Assembly (NCBI GenBank): GCA_934486495.1
Contig: CAKSPW010000022.1
Coordinates: forward strand, 1-29,633
DNA length: 29,633 nt
Direction: 5' to 3'
DNA from: an uncultured Clostridia bacterium
GTDB taxonomy: Bacteria > Bacillota > Clostridia > UBA1381
A program made the translations under genes and the position numbers. Below are positions 14,843 through 23,231 of the stretch, piece by piece; within the stretch, counting starts at the first letter, position 1, and every line of letters starts with the position of its first letter. The notes under the pieces were generated by a model that saw only the letters and a program-made list of their open reading frames with translations, made no database searches and was not told the origin of the DNA.

Positions 14843-16990
14843 TTAGTATTTCATAGTAAGCGAAATACGTTTTTTGCCCGTATCCACCTCTATAATTTTA
14901 ACCTTTACAATATCCCCGACATGAAGTACCTCTGACGGATGCTTTATAAATTTATTGCATATTTGCGAAATATGAACAAGTCCGTCCTGATGTACGCCAA
15001 TATCAATAAATGCGCCGAAATCTATAACATTTCTGACCGTTCCGGTCATTTCCATACCGGGCTTTAGATCCTCCATGCTCATAACATCTGTTCTGAGTAC
15101 GGGTTTTGGCAATTCATCTCGCATATCTCTGCCTTTTTTTTGAAGGCTGTCGGCAATATCACGCAGCGTGGGTACTCCTACACCGGCTTCCTCGGCAAGC
15201 TTTTCCGTTCCGTACTTTTTGATTCTTGATTTAATCTCCGAAAGGTTTCCTCCCGATACGTCATCTTTTGTATAGCCGAGAGCGTTAAGAATATATTCGG
15301 CGGCTTTGTAGCTTTCGGGATGAACGGAGGTGTTGTCCATAACATTCTCTCCGTCGGGTATTCTTAAAAATCCGGCGCATTGCTCAAAAGCCTTTGCCCC
15401 GAGCTTGGGAACCTTGATAAGGTCTTTTCTTTTTGTGAATTTTCCAGTTTCATTTCTGTATATTTCAATGTTTTTCGCAATCGTTTTGTTAATGCCGGCA
15501 ACATATGAAAGGAGTGACGGCGACGCAGTGTTAAGGTCAACGCCCACACTGTTTACGCAGTCTTCGACAACTCCGCCGAGAGCCTCTCCGAGACGTTTTT
15601 GATTCATGTCGTGCTGATACTGACCGACACCGATTGATTTCGGGTCGATTTTAACAAGCTCGGCAAGCGGATCCTGAAGCCGTCTTGCAATCGAAACGGC
15701 ACTTCTCAGCGATACATCATAGTCGGGAAATTCCTCTGTTGCAAGCTTTGACGCCGAATATACGGACGCTCCGGCTTCATTTGTCATAGCGTAGAAAACA
15801 GGTCTGTCAAGCTCTTTTATTAAGTCCGAAATAAATATTTCCGATTCCTTTGACGCTGTTCCGTTTCCTATCGACACTATATTAACGTTATAATCCGTAA
15901 TGATTTTTTTTATTACCGCTTTTGATTTTTCTTTATCATGAATGGGCAAGGTAAAGTATGCAATTCCCGTTTTTAAAACCTTTCCCGTTTCATCGACAAC
16001 GGCAAGCTTACAGCCCGTTCTGTAACCCGGGTCAACTCCGAGCACACATTTTCCTTTGACGGGCGGTTGTAAAAGAAGGCCGTTCAGATTTTTGCTGAAC
16101 ACCTTAATTGACGCCTCCTGTGCATTTTCCGTCAGGATATTTCTAATTTCCGTGGCAACGGACGGTGCAATAAGTCTTTCGTAAGCGTCCTCTGCCGCCG
16201 CCTTTACAACAGCACCGCACGGAGTGTCTGCCGATTTAACGGTTTTTCTTATAAGATAATTATAAATTATATCCTTGTCCATTTCAAGCTTTACGGATAA
16301 AAAGCCTTCCTTTTCTCCTCTGTTTATCGCAAGAAGACGGTGATTTGCAATTTTTGATGCAGGCTCCGAAAAATCATAATACAAGCTGTATACGCTGTCC
16401 TCCTCGCTTGTCGCTTTTGAAGTAACAAGTGCATTGTGAAGCGTAAGCTCTCTGATGATTTTTCTGAATTCCGGATTATCCGATATTTGCTCGGCAATAA
16501 TATCGCTTGCGCCGGCAACGGCATCCTCAGCCGAGGCAACACCTTTTTCATCGCTTACAAAATCGGCTGCGGCGACATAGGGGTCGGTGTTTTTATCCTG
16601 CATAAAAATAATTTCCGACAAGGGCTCAAGTCCTTTTTCTTTGGCAATCGACGCTCTCGTTCTTCTTTTCGGACGAAACGGTCTGTAAATATCTTCAAGC
16701 TCTGTCATGGTTTTTGCAAGCTCAATGCTCTTTGCAATTTCATCGGTCAGCTTTTCCTGCTCATCGATAAGTCGCATGATTTCCGCTTTCTTATCCTCAA
16801 GAGTGCGCAGATATGTAAGACGTTCGGAAAAATCTCTCAGCACCTCGTCTGACATTTCACCTGTTTTTTCCTTTCTGTATCTTGCGATAAACGGTATGGT
16901 ATTTCCGTCGTCTATCAAGGAAATAACATTCTCTGCCTGCCACTCTTTCAAGGAAAATTCTTCCTTCAAAATTGCGCATATTTTATCCAT
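14843..16990 (-). CDS. tex: Tex family RNA-binding transcription accessory protein
   Basis: A 715-residue Tex protein with the full domain order: N-terminal helical region (WQAENVISLIDDGNTIPFIARYRKE motif split at the start), a YqgF/RNase H-like domain from about residue 314 (CVLGVDPGYRTGCKLAVVD), helix-hairpin-helix repeats (~480-545, LNTASPSLLSYVAGI and FTKRKDLIKVPKLGAKAF) and a C-terminal S1 domain (~640-712, DFGAFIDIGVHQDGLVHIS). It binds nucleic acid and affects transcription in the species studied. The frame opens to 17041, but the ATG at 16990 has GGGAGG 9 nt upstream and gives the family N terminus. No strong promoter was recognised upstream. The secreted protease follows after 14 bp. 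Confidence 0.95.
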   Translation of the reverse strand: MDKICAILKEEFSLKEWQAENVISLIDDGNTIPFIARYRKEKTGEMSDEVLRDFSERLTYLRTLEDKKAEIMRLIDEQEKLTDEIAKSIELAKTMTELEDIYRPFRPKRRTRASIAKEKGLEPLSEIIFMQDKNTDPYVAAADFVSDEKGVASAEDAVAGASDIIAEQISDNPEFRKIIRELTLHNALVTSKATSEEDSVYSLYYDFSEPASKIANHRLLAINRGEKEGFLSVKLEMDKDIIYNYLIRKTVKSADTPCGAVVKAAAEDAYERLIAPSVATEIRNILTENAQEASIKVFSKNLNGLLLQPPVKGKCVLGVDPGYRTGCKLAVVDETGKVLKTGIAYFTLPIHDKEKSKAVIKKIITDYNVNIVSIGNGTASKESEIFISDLIKELDRPVFYAMTNEAGASVYSASKLATEEFPDYDVSLRSAVSIARRLQDPLAELVKIDPKSIGVGQYQHDMNQKRLGEALGGVVEDCVNSVGVDLNTASPSLLSYVAGINKTIAKNIEIYRNETGKFTKRKDLIKVPKLGAKAFEQCAGFLRIPDGENVMDNTSVHPESYKAAEYILNALGYTKDDVSGGNLSEIKSRIKKYGTEKLAEEAGVGVPTLRDIADSLQKKGRDMRDELPKPVLRTDVMSMEDLKPGMEMTGTVRNVIDFGAFIDIGVHQDGLVHISQICNKFIKHPSEVLHVGDIVKVKIIEVDTGKKRISLTMKY

Positions 16991-17068
16991 TTGTTGAAAC
17001 CTCCCAAATTTAATGAAATTTTTGCAAAAATAATGTAACATTCTCGAAAAGAAATTTTAAAAAAAGTC

Positions 17069-17097
17069 TTCACAAATTAATCTTTTTGTGATATAAT
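17069..17097 (+). promoter_or_regulatory. Possible distal promoter (P1) of the mraZ cluster
   Basis: TTCACA (17069-17074) and TATAAT (17092-17097) are 17 bp apart on the plus strand. A transcript from ~17104 would carry a leader of about 260 nt before mraZ. The 17098-17245 stretch is AT-rich with no gene or obvious structure. Confidence 0.5.
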
Positions 17098-17245
17098 ATA
17101 TTCAACCCCAAGATATTGTGTTTGTTCTGCAAAAATTGTCATAGATATTGTTGTTTATATGACTATAATTATACAGCATTTTAACGCAAATTACAATAAA
17201 ATCACAAAAAAATAATTGTTTTGAAAAAAAATTTTAAAAAAACTC

Positions 17246-17274
17246 TTGCGTTTTTCTTAAAAATGGAGTAGAAT
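17246..17274 (+). promoter_or_regulatory. Proximal promoter (P2) of the mraZ cluster
   Basis: TTGCGT (17246-17251) and TAGAAT (17269-17274) are 17 bp apart, with a start near 17281. GGAG elements lie inside the spacer and just after the start site, which points to regulation by MraZ. Confidence 0.6.
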
Positions 17275-17309
17275 ATATATAAGGTGGAGTGAATGGGAGC
17301 GTTTTGGAG
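17265..17309 (+). promoter_or_regulatory. Candidate MraZ-binding repeats
   Basis: GGAG occurs at 17286, 17296 and 17306, exactly 10 bp apart, in the contexts TGGAG, TGGGAG and TTGGAG. A further copy at 17265 is 21 bp upstream of the first. MraZ is known to bind direct TGGG-type repeats phased by one helical turn upstream of its own operon. The array starts in the P2 spacer and covers the start site. Confidence 0.55.
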
Positions 17310-17366
17310 CAAAAACGCAATTATCCAATCCTCGAAAGAATATTTTACGGAGGTGACGCAGGAGAG

Positions 17367-17813
17367 ATGAATACATTTTTTGTCGACAGTTATGACAGAC
17401 AATTGGATGACAGAGGGAGAATAATTCTTCCGACAAAAATCCGACAGCTTGTCGGTGATACAGTTTACATTACACGTTCGCCGTCGGAGAAGTGTCTGCA
17501 TTTATATACCGCTGAGGAATGGCAATCTCTTTCCGATAAAATGCGTGCGCTTCCGGTTACTACGGATAAGTTTGCGGCGGCGTTTGTGAGATTGTTTTGC
17601 TCGTGCGCCGTTTGTTGTGAGATTGACAAACAGGGGAGAATTTCTCCGGGGAAAAATCTTTGCTCATATGCAGAGCTTCAAAAGGATATTATCCTTGTCG
17701 GTGTGAACACACGTCTTGAAATCTGGTCAAGAAGCGAGTGGGATAAATATAATGAAAGCATATCTCCCACAGCCGTTCTTGAGGGGATAGAAAAATTCGG
17801 ACTAATGCTTTAA
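17367..17813 (+). CDS. mraZ: MraZ, transcriptional regulator of the division/cell wall cluster
   Basis: A 148-residue protein, normal MraZ length. It has two AbrB/MraZ half-domains: DSYDRQLDDRGRIILP (residues 7-22) and EIDKQGRISPGKNL further on, each carrying the DxxGR signature that contacts DNA. It represses its own operon in the species studied. The frame extends upstream to 17289, but that part includes the candidate operator. The ATG at 17367 fits family N termini and is preceded by CAGGAG (close, 2 nt) and by GGAGG (13 nt), an unusual double arrangement. It is the first gene of the cluster, 16 bp before rsmH. Confidence 0.93.
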   Translation: MNTFFVDSYDRQLDDRGRIILPTKIRQLVGDTVYITRSPSEKCLHLYTAEEWQSLSDKMRALPVTTDKFAAAFVRLFCSCAVCCEIDKQGRISPGKNLCSYAELQKDIILVGVNTRLEIWSRSEWDKYNESISPTAVLEGIEKFGLML

Positions 17814-17829
17814 TTGCGGAGGAATTGAA

Positions 17830-18762
17830 TTGGAGTTTAAACATATTTCGGTATTGTTCGATGAGGTGATTGATTCTCTCGATTTACAGCGCGGAGGAAT
17901 ATTTGCCGACGGCACTCTCGGCGGAGGCGGTCATACAAGCGGTATTTTATCTGCAAATGAGAATACAAGGGTAATAGGAATTGACAGAGATACGGACGCA
18001 TTGGCGGCGGCAGGTGAAAGACTTTCAAAATACTCGAATCGCTTTACGGCGGTACATGACAACTTTTCGAATATAAAAAACATATTGGAAAGACTCGGCA
18101 TTGACGGCATTGACGGAGCGGTGCTTGACTTAGGCGTCAGCTCATATCAGCTCGACGAGGCGGAGCGAGGCTTCAGCTATATGCACGATGCGCCGCTTGA
18201 TATGCGAATGAACAGAGAGGATACACTTACCGCATACGATGTGGTAAATACGTACACACCCGAAAATCTTACCGATATATTCTACAAATACGGCGAGGAA
18301 AAATGGTCAAAGCGCATTGCGGAATTTATCGAAAAAGAAAGAAAAAAACAACCGATTAAAACAACGGGCGAGCTTGCCGATATAATTTCTGCGGCAATTC
18401 CGAAGGGCGCAAGAGCTGACGGAGGTCACCCGGCAAAAAGAGTTTTTCAGGCGATAAGAATAGAAGTAAACGGGGAGCTTAAAATCCTCGAAAAAGCCGT
18501 ATTTGACTTTGCCGACTGCTTAAACAGCGGCGCAAGACTTGCGATTATAACATTCCATTCGCTTGAAGACAGAATAGTTAAAAATACGTTTCGTACGCTT
18601 TGTACAGGCTGTATTTGTCCGAAAAGCTTCCCGGTATGCGTTTGCGGACATACGGCGTCGGGCAAGCTTCTTACAAAAAAGCCGATTCTTCCGTCAAAGC
18701 GTGAACAAGAGGAAAATCCGCGTTCAAAAAGCGCAAAGCTGAGAGTTTTTATAAAAAATTAA
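17830..18762 (+). CDS. rsmH: 16S rRNA m4C1402 methyltransferase RsmH
   Basis: A 310-residue methyltransferase that adds the N4-methyl group to C1402 of 16S rRNA in the ribosomal P site, using S-adenosylmethionine. Motifs are KHISVLFDEVI near the N terminus, the SAM-binding loop FADGTLGGGGHT (25-36), GAVLDLGVSSYQLDEAERGF with the DLG motif, and HPAKRVFQAIRIEVN. The C terminus contains several Cys. The start is a TTG at 17830, 7 nt after GGAGG; no in-frame ATG exists near it. It is cotranscribed with mraZ and ftsL. Confidence 0.96.
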   Translation: MEFKHISVLFDEVIDSLDLQRGGIFADGTLGGGGHTSGILSANENTRVIGIDRDTDALAAAGERLSKYSNRFTAVHDNFSNIKNILERLGIDGIDGAVLDLGVSSYQLDEAERGFSYMHDAPLDMRMNREDTLTAYDVVNTYTPENLTDIFYKYGEEKWSKRIAEFIEKERKKQPIKTTGELADIISAAIPKGARADGGHPAKRVFQAIRIEVNGELKILEKAVFDFADCLNSGARLAIITFHSLEDRIVKNTFRTLCTGCICPKSFPVCVCGHTASGKLLTKKPILPSKREQEENPRSKSAKLRVFIKN

Positions 18763-18779
18763 GTTAAGGATATGTTATC

Positions 18780-19265
18780 ATGGTTAATGGAAATTTGGCA
18801 TATAAAAAACAAATTACAGGCAAACCGATAAAACCTAAAAGATTAGATAGTGGAAAAGAAAAGGATACGACTGAAATGGTACGCAAGAGGGTTACGCTTT
18901 TAAGAATTTTGTATATCGGCGCCATTGCGGCTTCGGCGGCGTTTATGATTTCTAAATTTGTTTCCGTAAACGAAACATCTTCGCAAATAAAGTCGCTGAA
19001 CAAAGAGCTTGCGGGAATTCGTTCCTATACGAGCCAAAAAATATTTGAGATGGAACGCAAAGTTGACCTGAGCGAAGTTGAGGAAATTGCAACCACCAGA
19101 CTCGGTATGCAGCGCCCGGAAAGCTATCAGACCATTTATGTGGACGTACCTCAAAGCGATAAAACAGAGGTTACCGTCGGTGAGGTTGAAGGTGCGAAAA
19201 ACAGTATAAAGTCGTTTTTGAACGGTTTGAAAAAGAATATTATTGAGTTTTTCAGCATAAAATAA
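18780..19265 (+). CDS. ftsL: FtsL-like cell division protein
   Basis: A 161-residue single-pass membrane protein. A charged cytoplasmic N terminus (~1-39) precedes one membrane helix (~41-62, LLRILYIGAIAASAAFMI), then a heptad-like coiled coil (SSQIKSLNKELAGIRSY onwards) and EEIATTRLGMQRPES, a recognisable FtsL/DivIC-type signature. Its position between rsmH and the division PBP is the classical ftsL place. FtsL joins FtsB/DivIC and DivIB/FtsQ to activate FtsW-PBP at the septum. The extension after QTIYVDV (~35 residues, ending in a possible amphipathic helix IKSFLNGLKKNIIEFF) is longer than usual. Start ATG at 18780 with AAGGAT about 8 nt upstream. Confidence 0.8.
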   Translation: MVNGNLAYKKQITGKPIKPKRLDSGKEKDTTEMVRKRVTLLRILYIGAIAASAAFMISKFVSVNETSSQIKSLNKELAGIRSYTSQKIFEMERKVDLSEVEEIATTRLGMQRPESYQTIYVDVPQSDKTEVTVGEVEGAKNSIKSFLNGLKKNIIEFFSIK

Positions 19266-19334
19266 CTAAATGAACACAGTCGTTTTATGCGGCTGCAGGT
19301 GATTTATGTCACACGCAAATACATATAATAAGAG

Positions 19335-21725
19335 GTGTTTGAAATTTTACCGCTTACTTTAATTAAAAAACGTGCAAGACTTATGTTTACAATACTTGTT
19401 ACCGTTCTTCTGCTGCTTATATTGAGAGTCGCTTATTGGCAAATTGTGCGCGGAGATGACATGAGAAGCGCCGTTGAACGCCAGCAGACAGGCGCCACAA
19501 ATGTAATAGCGTCAAGAGGTACAATATATGACAGAAACGGAAAAGCTCTTGCAGAAAGTGCAACGGTAAATACGCTTATATGCAATCCCCAGGATATTGA
19601 TAAAAAAACCGAGGAGGGCGGGGATGAGCATAAAGAGGCTAAGCTTATTGCAGATAAGCTGTCCGTTGTGCTTAACATGGATTATGATAAAATTTATAAT
19701 CTGCTTACAAAATCAAACAGATACCAGGTTATCAAAAAGAGATTGACGGTTGAGGAAACCGAACAGATAAAAAATTTAAAAAACAAACAAGTCGACGAGG
19801 CAACGGCAAAGCTGTTTAAGCCGATAACGTTCGAGGAGGACTCAAAGAGATATTATTCATACAATGTAGCTCCGCATATTCTCGGATTTACCGGCTACGA
19901 CAATAACGGTATGCAGGGTATAGAGCTGACTTTCGACAACGAGCTTTCAGGAAAGACGGGCAACGTGTTTACCGCACAGACAGCAGGCGGTCAAACGCTT
20001 GAAAAGCAGCAGTATGAGGCATACAAAAATGCGCTCAAAGGCTCTGACGTCGTGCTTACGATTGACGAAACTATACAGCATTATCTTGAGAAGCATCTTG
20101 AAACGGCTGTTAAGGAATGCGAGCTTAAAGAGGGCGCCGCAGGAATAGTTATGAACCCGAAAACAGGTGAAATTCTTGCAATGGCAACAAAGCCCGACTT
20201 TGACGCAAACGAGCCGTACGATGTGACGCAGTTTGAAAAAAACAGCGTTATGTTTGAGTATCATTCGGATATTTTGGACCATGACATGACTCCGGCGGAT
20301 CAAAAAAAGCTTTTCGGAAGCATGGAGCAGACGTCGAAAAAGAAAACAGATGATGAAAAATCGTCTTTAAGCGATAACATAGACCTCGCTCTTATGACGG
20401 ATGAAGAAAAGAAAAAGCTGACGGACGAGCGCCAGGCGGCAATGCGAAACAAGATGTGGAGAAACAAAGCCATATCCGACGCATACGAGCCGGGTTCAAC
20501 GTTTAAAATCATCACCGCAGCGGCGGCTCTTGAGGAGGGCGTTGTAAACCTTGAAACACCTTTTGTATGTGGCGGCTCAAAGCAAATAGGCGAGCATAAT
20601 ATCCACTGTCACGTAACGTCGGGTCACGGAGCACAAACCTTTTTTGAGGGTGTTAAGCATTCGTGCAATGTTGTATTTATGGAAACGGGACTGAGGCTCG
20701 GTTCAGACAAATTTCAGGAGTATTTCGGCGCTTTCGGACTTACGAGAAGAACAAATATCGAACTTGTAGGCGAGTCGAAAAGTATATTCTACAACAAAAC
20801 AAAGCTCAGCGATTCGGATATAGCAACAAGCTCATTCGGACAGGGCTTTAACATAACGCCGATTCAGATGATTACGGCGGTATCCGCTGCAATAAACGGC
20901 GGAAATCTTTTAAAGCCGCAGATTGTAAAGGAAATAAGAAACGACGGCGGAATCGTAAAGAGCTATCAAACCGAGGTCGTTAACAAGGTTATATCGGAGG
21001 AAACATCGAAAACCGTTCGCGAAATTCTCGAGCAGGTTGTATGCGCCCCGGACGGTACGGGTAAAAATGCGTACATAAGCGGTTACAGAATAGGCGGAAA
21101 AACAGGTACATCTCAAAAGGGCGACAGAAGCGGAACTAAACGTATAGCCTCGTTCGTAGGCTTTGCCCCGGCAGACGATCCGCAGATTATATGTCTTATC
21201 ATGCTCGATGAGCCGCAGACGGCAAACAAATTCGGCGGAACAATTGCAGCGCCTGTTGCAGGCTCCGTTATAAAGGATTCACTTGAATATCTCGGCGTTG
21301 AAAAGCAGTATGACGGCGACACGACAAAGAAAGCGACCGTTTCCGACGTTCGTGACTTGGACGTATCGGACGCAAAGGAGGAGCTTATTTCTCAAGGCTT
21401 CAAAGTCAAGGTGTCGGGAAAAGGTGCAAAGGTTAAAGACCAGCTGCCGAAGCCCGGACTTCAGCTTTCAAAAAATTCAATAGTGCTTTTGTATACCGAG
21501 GAAAACAGCGATGTTAAAACGGTTACCGTTCCGAATTTGACGGGACTTAGTATATCGGATGCGAGAGATGTGCTTATAAGCCGTGGTTTGAACTTTGAAA
21601 CGATAGGTGCCGGTCAAAACTCCGGCGGAGGTGCGTATGCCGTTAAGCAAAGTATCGAACCCGGAAGCGAAGTTCCGTCGGCAACGGTTGTCGGCGTGGA
21701 GTTCAGACATTCTGCAAGTGATTAA
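19335..21725 (+). CDS. ftsI: Class B PASTA-domain penicillin-binding protein (septal transpeptidase)
   Basis: A 796-residue class B PBP that crosslinks septal peptidoglycan. One membrane helix (~15-36), a dimerisation/pedestal domain from ~55 (SRGTIYDRNGKALA), then the transpeptidase with SxxK Ser388-Lys391 (EPGSTFKI), SxN Ser443-Asn445 and KTG 589-591 (GGKTGTS). Two PASTA domains follow (~665-722 and ~728-792), as in Bacillus PBP2B; SpoVD has one, so division rather than sporulation is favoured. A charged insert of roughly 60-70 residues (~300-375) precedes the SxxK motif. The start is uncertain. GTG at 19335 overlaps AGAGGTG, and no better site precedes it. An ATT at 19344 would be well spaced from AGAGGTG, and the ATG at 19383 would truncate the pre-helix segment. 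Confidence 0.93.
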   Translation: MFEILPLTLIKKRARLMFTILVTVLLLLILRVAYWQIVRGDDMRSAVERQQTGATNVIASRGTIYDRNGKALAESATVNTLICNPQDIDKKTEEGGDEHKEAKLIADKLSVVLNMDYDKIYNLLTKSNRYQVIKKRLTVEETEQIKNLKNKQVDEATAKLFKPITFEEDSKRYYSYNVAPHILGFTGYDNNGMQGIELTFDNELSGKTGNVFTAQTAGGQTLEKQQYEAYKNALKGSDVVLTIDETIQHYLEKHLETAVKECELKEGAAGIVMNPKTGEILAMATKPDFDANEPYDVTQFEKNSVMFEYHSDILDHDMTPADQKKLFGSMEQTSKKKTDDEKSSLSDNIDLALMTDEEKKKLTDERQAAMRNKMWRNKAISDAYEPGSTFKIITAAAALEEGVVNLETPFVCGGSKQIGEHNIHCHVTSGHGAQTFFEGVKHSCNVVFMETGLRLGSDKFQEYFGAFGLTRRTNIELVGESKSIFYNKTKLSDSDIATSSFGQGFNITPIQMITAVSAAINGGNLLKPQIVKEIRNDGGIVKSYQTEVVNKVISEETSKTVREILEQVVCAPDGTGKNAYISGYRIGGKTGTSQKGDRSGTKRIASFVGFAPADDPQIICLIMLDEPQTANKFGGTIAAPVAGSVIKDSLEYLGVEKQYDGDTTKKATVSDVRDLDVSDAKEELISQGFKVKVSGKGAKVKDQLPKPGLQLSKNSIVLLYTEENSDVKTVTVPNLTGLSISDARDVLISRGLNFETIGAGQNSGGGAYAVKQSIEPGSEVPSATVVGVEFRHSASD

Positions 21726-21740
21726 AAAGGGGAAAGAAAA

Positions 21741-23189
21741 ATGTTAGCAAGCAAGCTTTTGAAAGAAAATTGGAAAGATAAATCAAATGATATTGAAATC
21801 AGCGGTATTGCTTACGATTCACGTGAAATTAAGCCGGGATATGCATTTGTTTGTATAAAGGGTTTTGAAACGGACGGTCACAAATTTGTGGGTAAGGCTG
21901 TTGAAAACGGTGCTGTTTTGATTGTGGCAGAGGAGGAGATACAATGTGATGTCCCCGTTTGCTACGTTTCAAACACAAGGGAAACTCTTGCGGATATGGC
22001 GTGCGCTTTTTACTCAAATCCGTCCGAGAAATTTCATCTTGTGGGTATTACGGGTACAAACGGAAAAACTACCGTAACATACCTTGTAAAAAGCATACTT
22101 GAACAGGCAGGTCACAGCGTAGGTATCATAGGCACAAACCAAAACATAATAGGCGACAAGGTTTTGCTTACGAAAAGCACAACCCCTACAACTCCGAATT
22201 CTCTTGAGCTTCAAAATATTTTCTGCGAAATGGCAGACAGCGGCGCAGACTATGTTGTTATGGAGGTTTCAAGCCATGCGCTCGAGCTGAGCAGAGTCCG
22301 AGGCTGCAAGTTTGATGTGGGTACCTTTACAAATCTCACACGTGATCATCTTGATTTTCATCATACGATGAAGAATTATATGCTTGCTAAGGCGAAGCTG
22401 TTTGATTTAAGCGCAAAAGGCGCAATAAATATTGATGACGAATACGGGAAAAAAATATACGAAATGCATTCTGATAAGGATATTATCACGTATGCTATCA
22501 ACAATCCAGATGCTGACGTTACGGCGAAAGATATAAAATTCACTCCGCGCGGCGTTAATTTCAATGCCGTTTACAAGGGTGAGGAGTATGCGATGTTTCT
22601 TTGCATTCCGGGCACGTTCAGCGTGTATAATGCATTGAGTGCGATATGTACCTGCATCAAGCTCGGCATAGATATGCAAAGCATAGCAAACGGTCTTAAA
22701 GCCGCTGTCGGTGTATTGGGCAGAGTGGAGGTTGTTCCGACAGATACGGATTATACAGTAATAATAGACTATGCACATACTCCCGACGGACTTGAAAACA
22801 TAATTCTTGCAATGAAGAGCTTTGCAAAGGGCAGAGTTATAACGCTTTTCGGCTGCGGCGGCGACAGAGATAATACAAAACGACCGATAATGGGCGAAAT
22901 TGCCGGGCGGCTTTCCGATTTTTCAATCATAACCTCGGATAATCCCCGATGCGAGGAACCTGTTAAAATAATTGATATGATTGAAGAAGGCATGAAAAAA
23001 ACAGACGGAGAATATATCGTGATTCCGGACAGACGAGAGGCGATTGCCTATGCGCTCGATAACGCAAAAGCCGATGATGTTGTTATACTCGCCGGAAAGG
23101 GTCAGGAAACATATCAAATCATAGGTAAAGAAAAATTTGACTTTGATGAAAGAGTCGAGGTGTTTAAGCATCTTAATTCAAAACGCTGA
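21741..23189 (+). CDS. murE: UDP-MurNAc-L-Ala-D-Glu:meso-DAP ligase
   Basis: A 482-residue Mur ligase that adds the third residue of the peptidoglycan stem peptide in the cytosol, using ATP. The P-loop is GITGTNGKTT (103-111), STTPTTPNS is the substrate loop, EVSSHALEL the Mg-binding Glu/His region, KAKLF contains the lysine expected to be carbamylated (Lys219), and DNPR lies at 400-403. DNPR is the motif of meso-diaminopimelate-adding enzymes (lysine adders differ), so the wall should contain meso-DAP. The ATG follows an AAGGGG-type ribosome-binding site; the gene starts 15 bp after the PBP. Confidence 0.97.
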   Translation: MLASKLLKENWKDKSNDIEISGIAYDSREIKPGYAFVCIKGFETDGHKFVGKAVENGAVLIVAEEEIQCDVPVCYVSNTRETLADMACAFYSNPSEKFHLVGITGTNGKTTVTYLVKSILEQAGHSVGIIGTNQNIIGDKVLLTKSTTPTTPNSLELQNIFCEMADSGADYVVMEVSSHALELSRVRGCKFDVGTFTNLTRDHLDFHHTMKNYMLAKAKLFDLSAKGAINIDDEYGKKIYEMHSDKDIITYAINNPDADVTAKDIKFTPRGVNFNAVYKGEEYAMFLCIPGTFSVYNALSAICTCIKLGIDMQSIANGLKAAVGVLGRVEVVPTDTDYTVIIDYAHTPDGLENIILAMKSFAKGRVITLFGCGGDRDNTKRPIMGEIAGRLSDFSIITSDNPRCEEPVKIIDMIEEGMKKTDGEYIVIPDRREAIAYALDNAKADDVVILAGKGQETYQIIGKEKFDFDERVEVFKHLNSKR

Positions 23190-23231
23190 ACCAAGCGGTA
23201 ATATACCTAAACGAAAGGATGTATAAGGGTA

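Noticed and set aside
16436..16852. 138-codon plus-strand open frame inside tex
   Set aside because: Antisense shadow of the conserved Tex N-terminal region.
17098..17245. Possible riboswitch or leader RNA upstream of mraZ
   Set aside because: The stretch is AT-rich with no strong stem or known aptamer signature; only promoters are supported.
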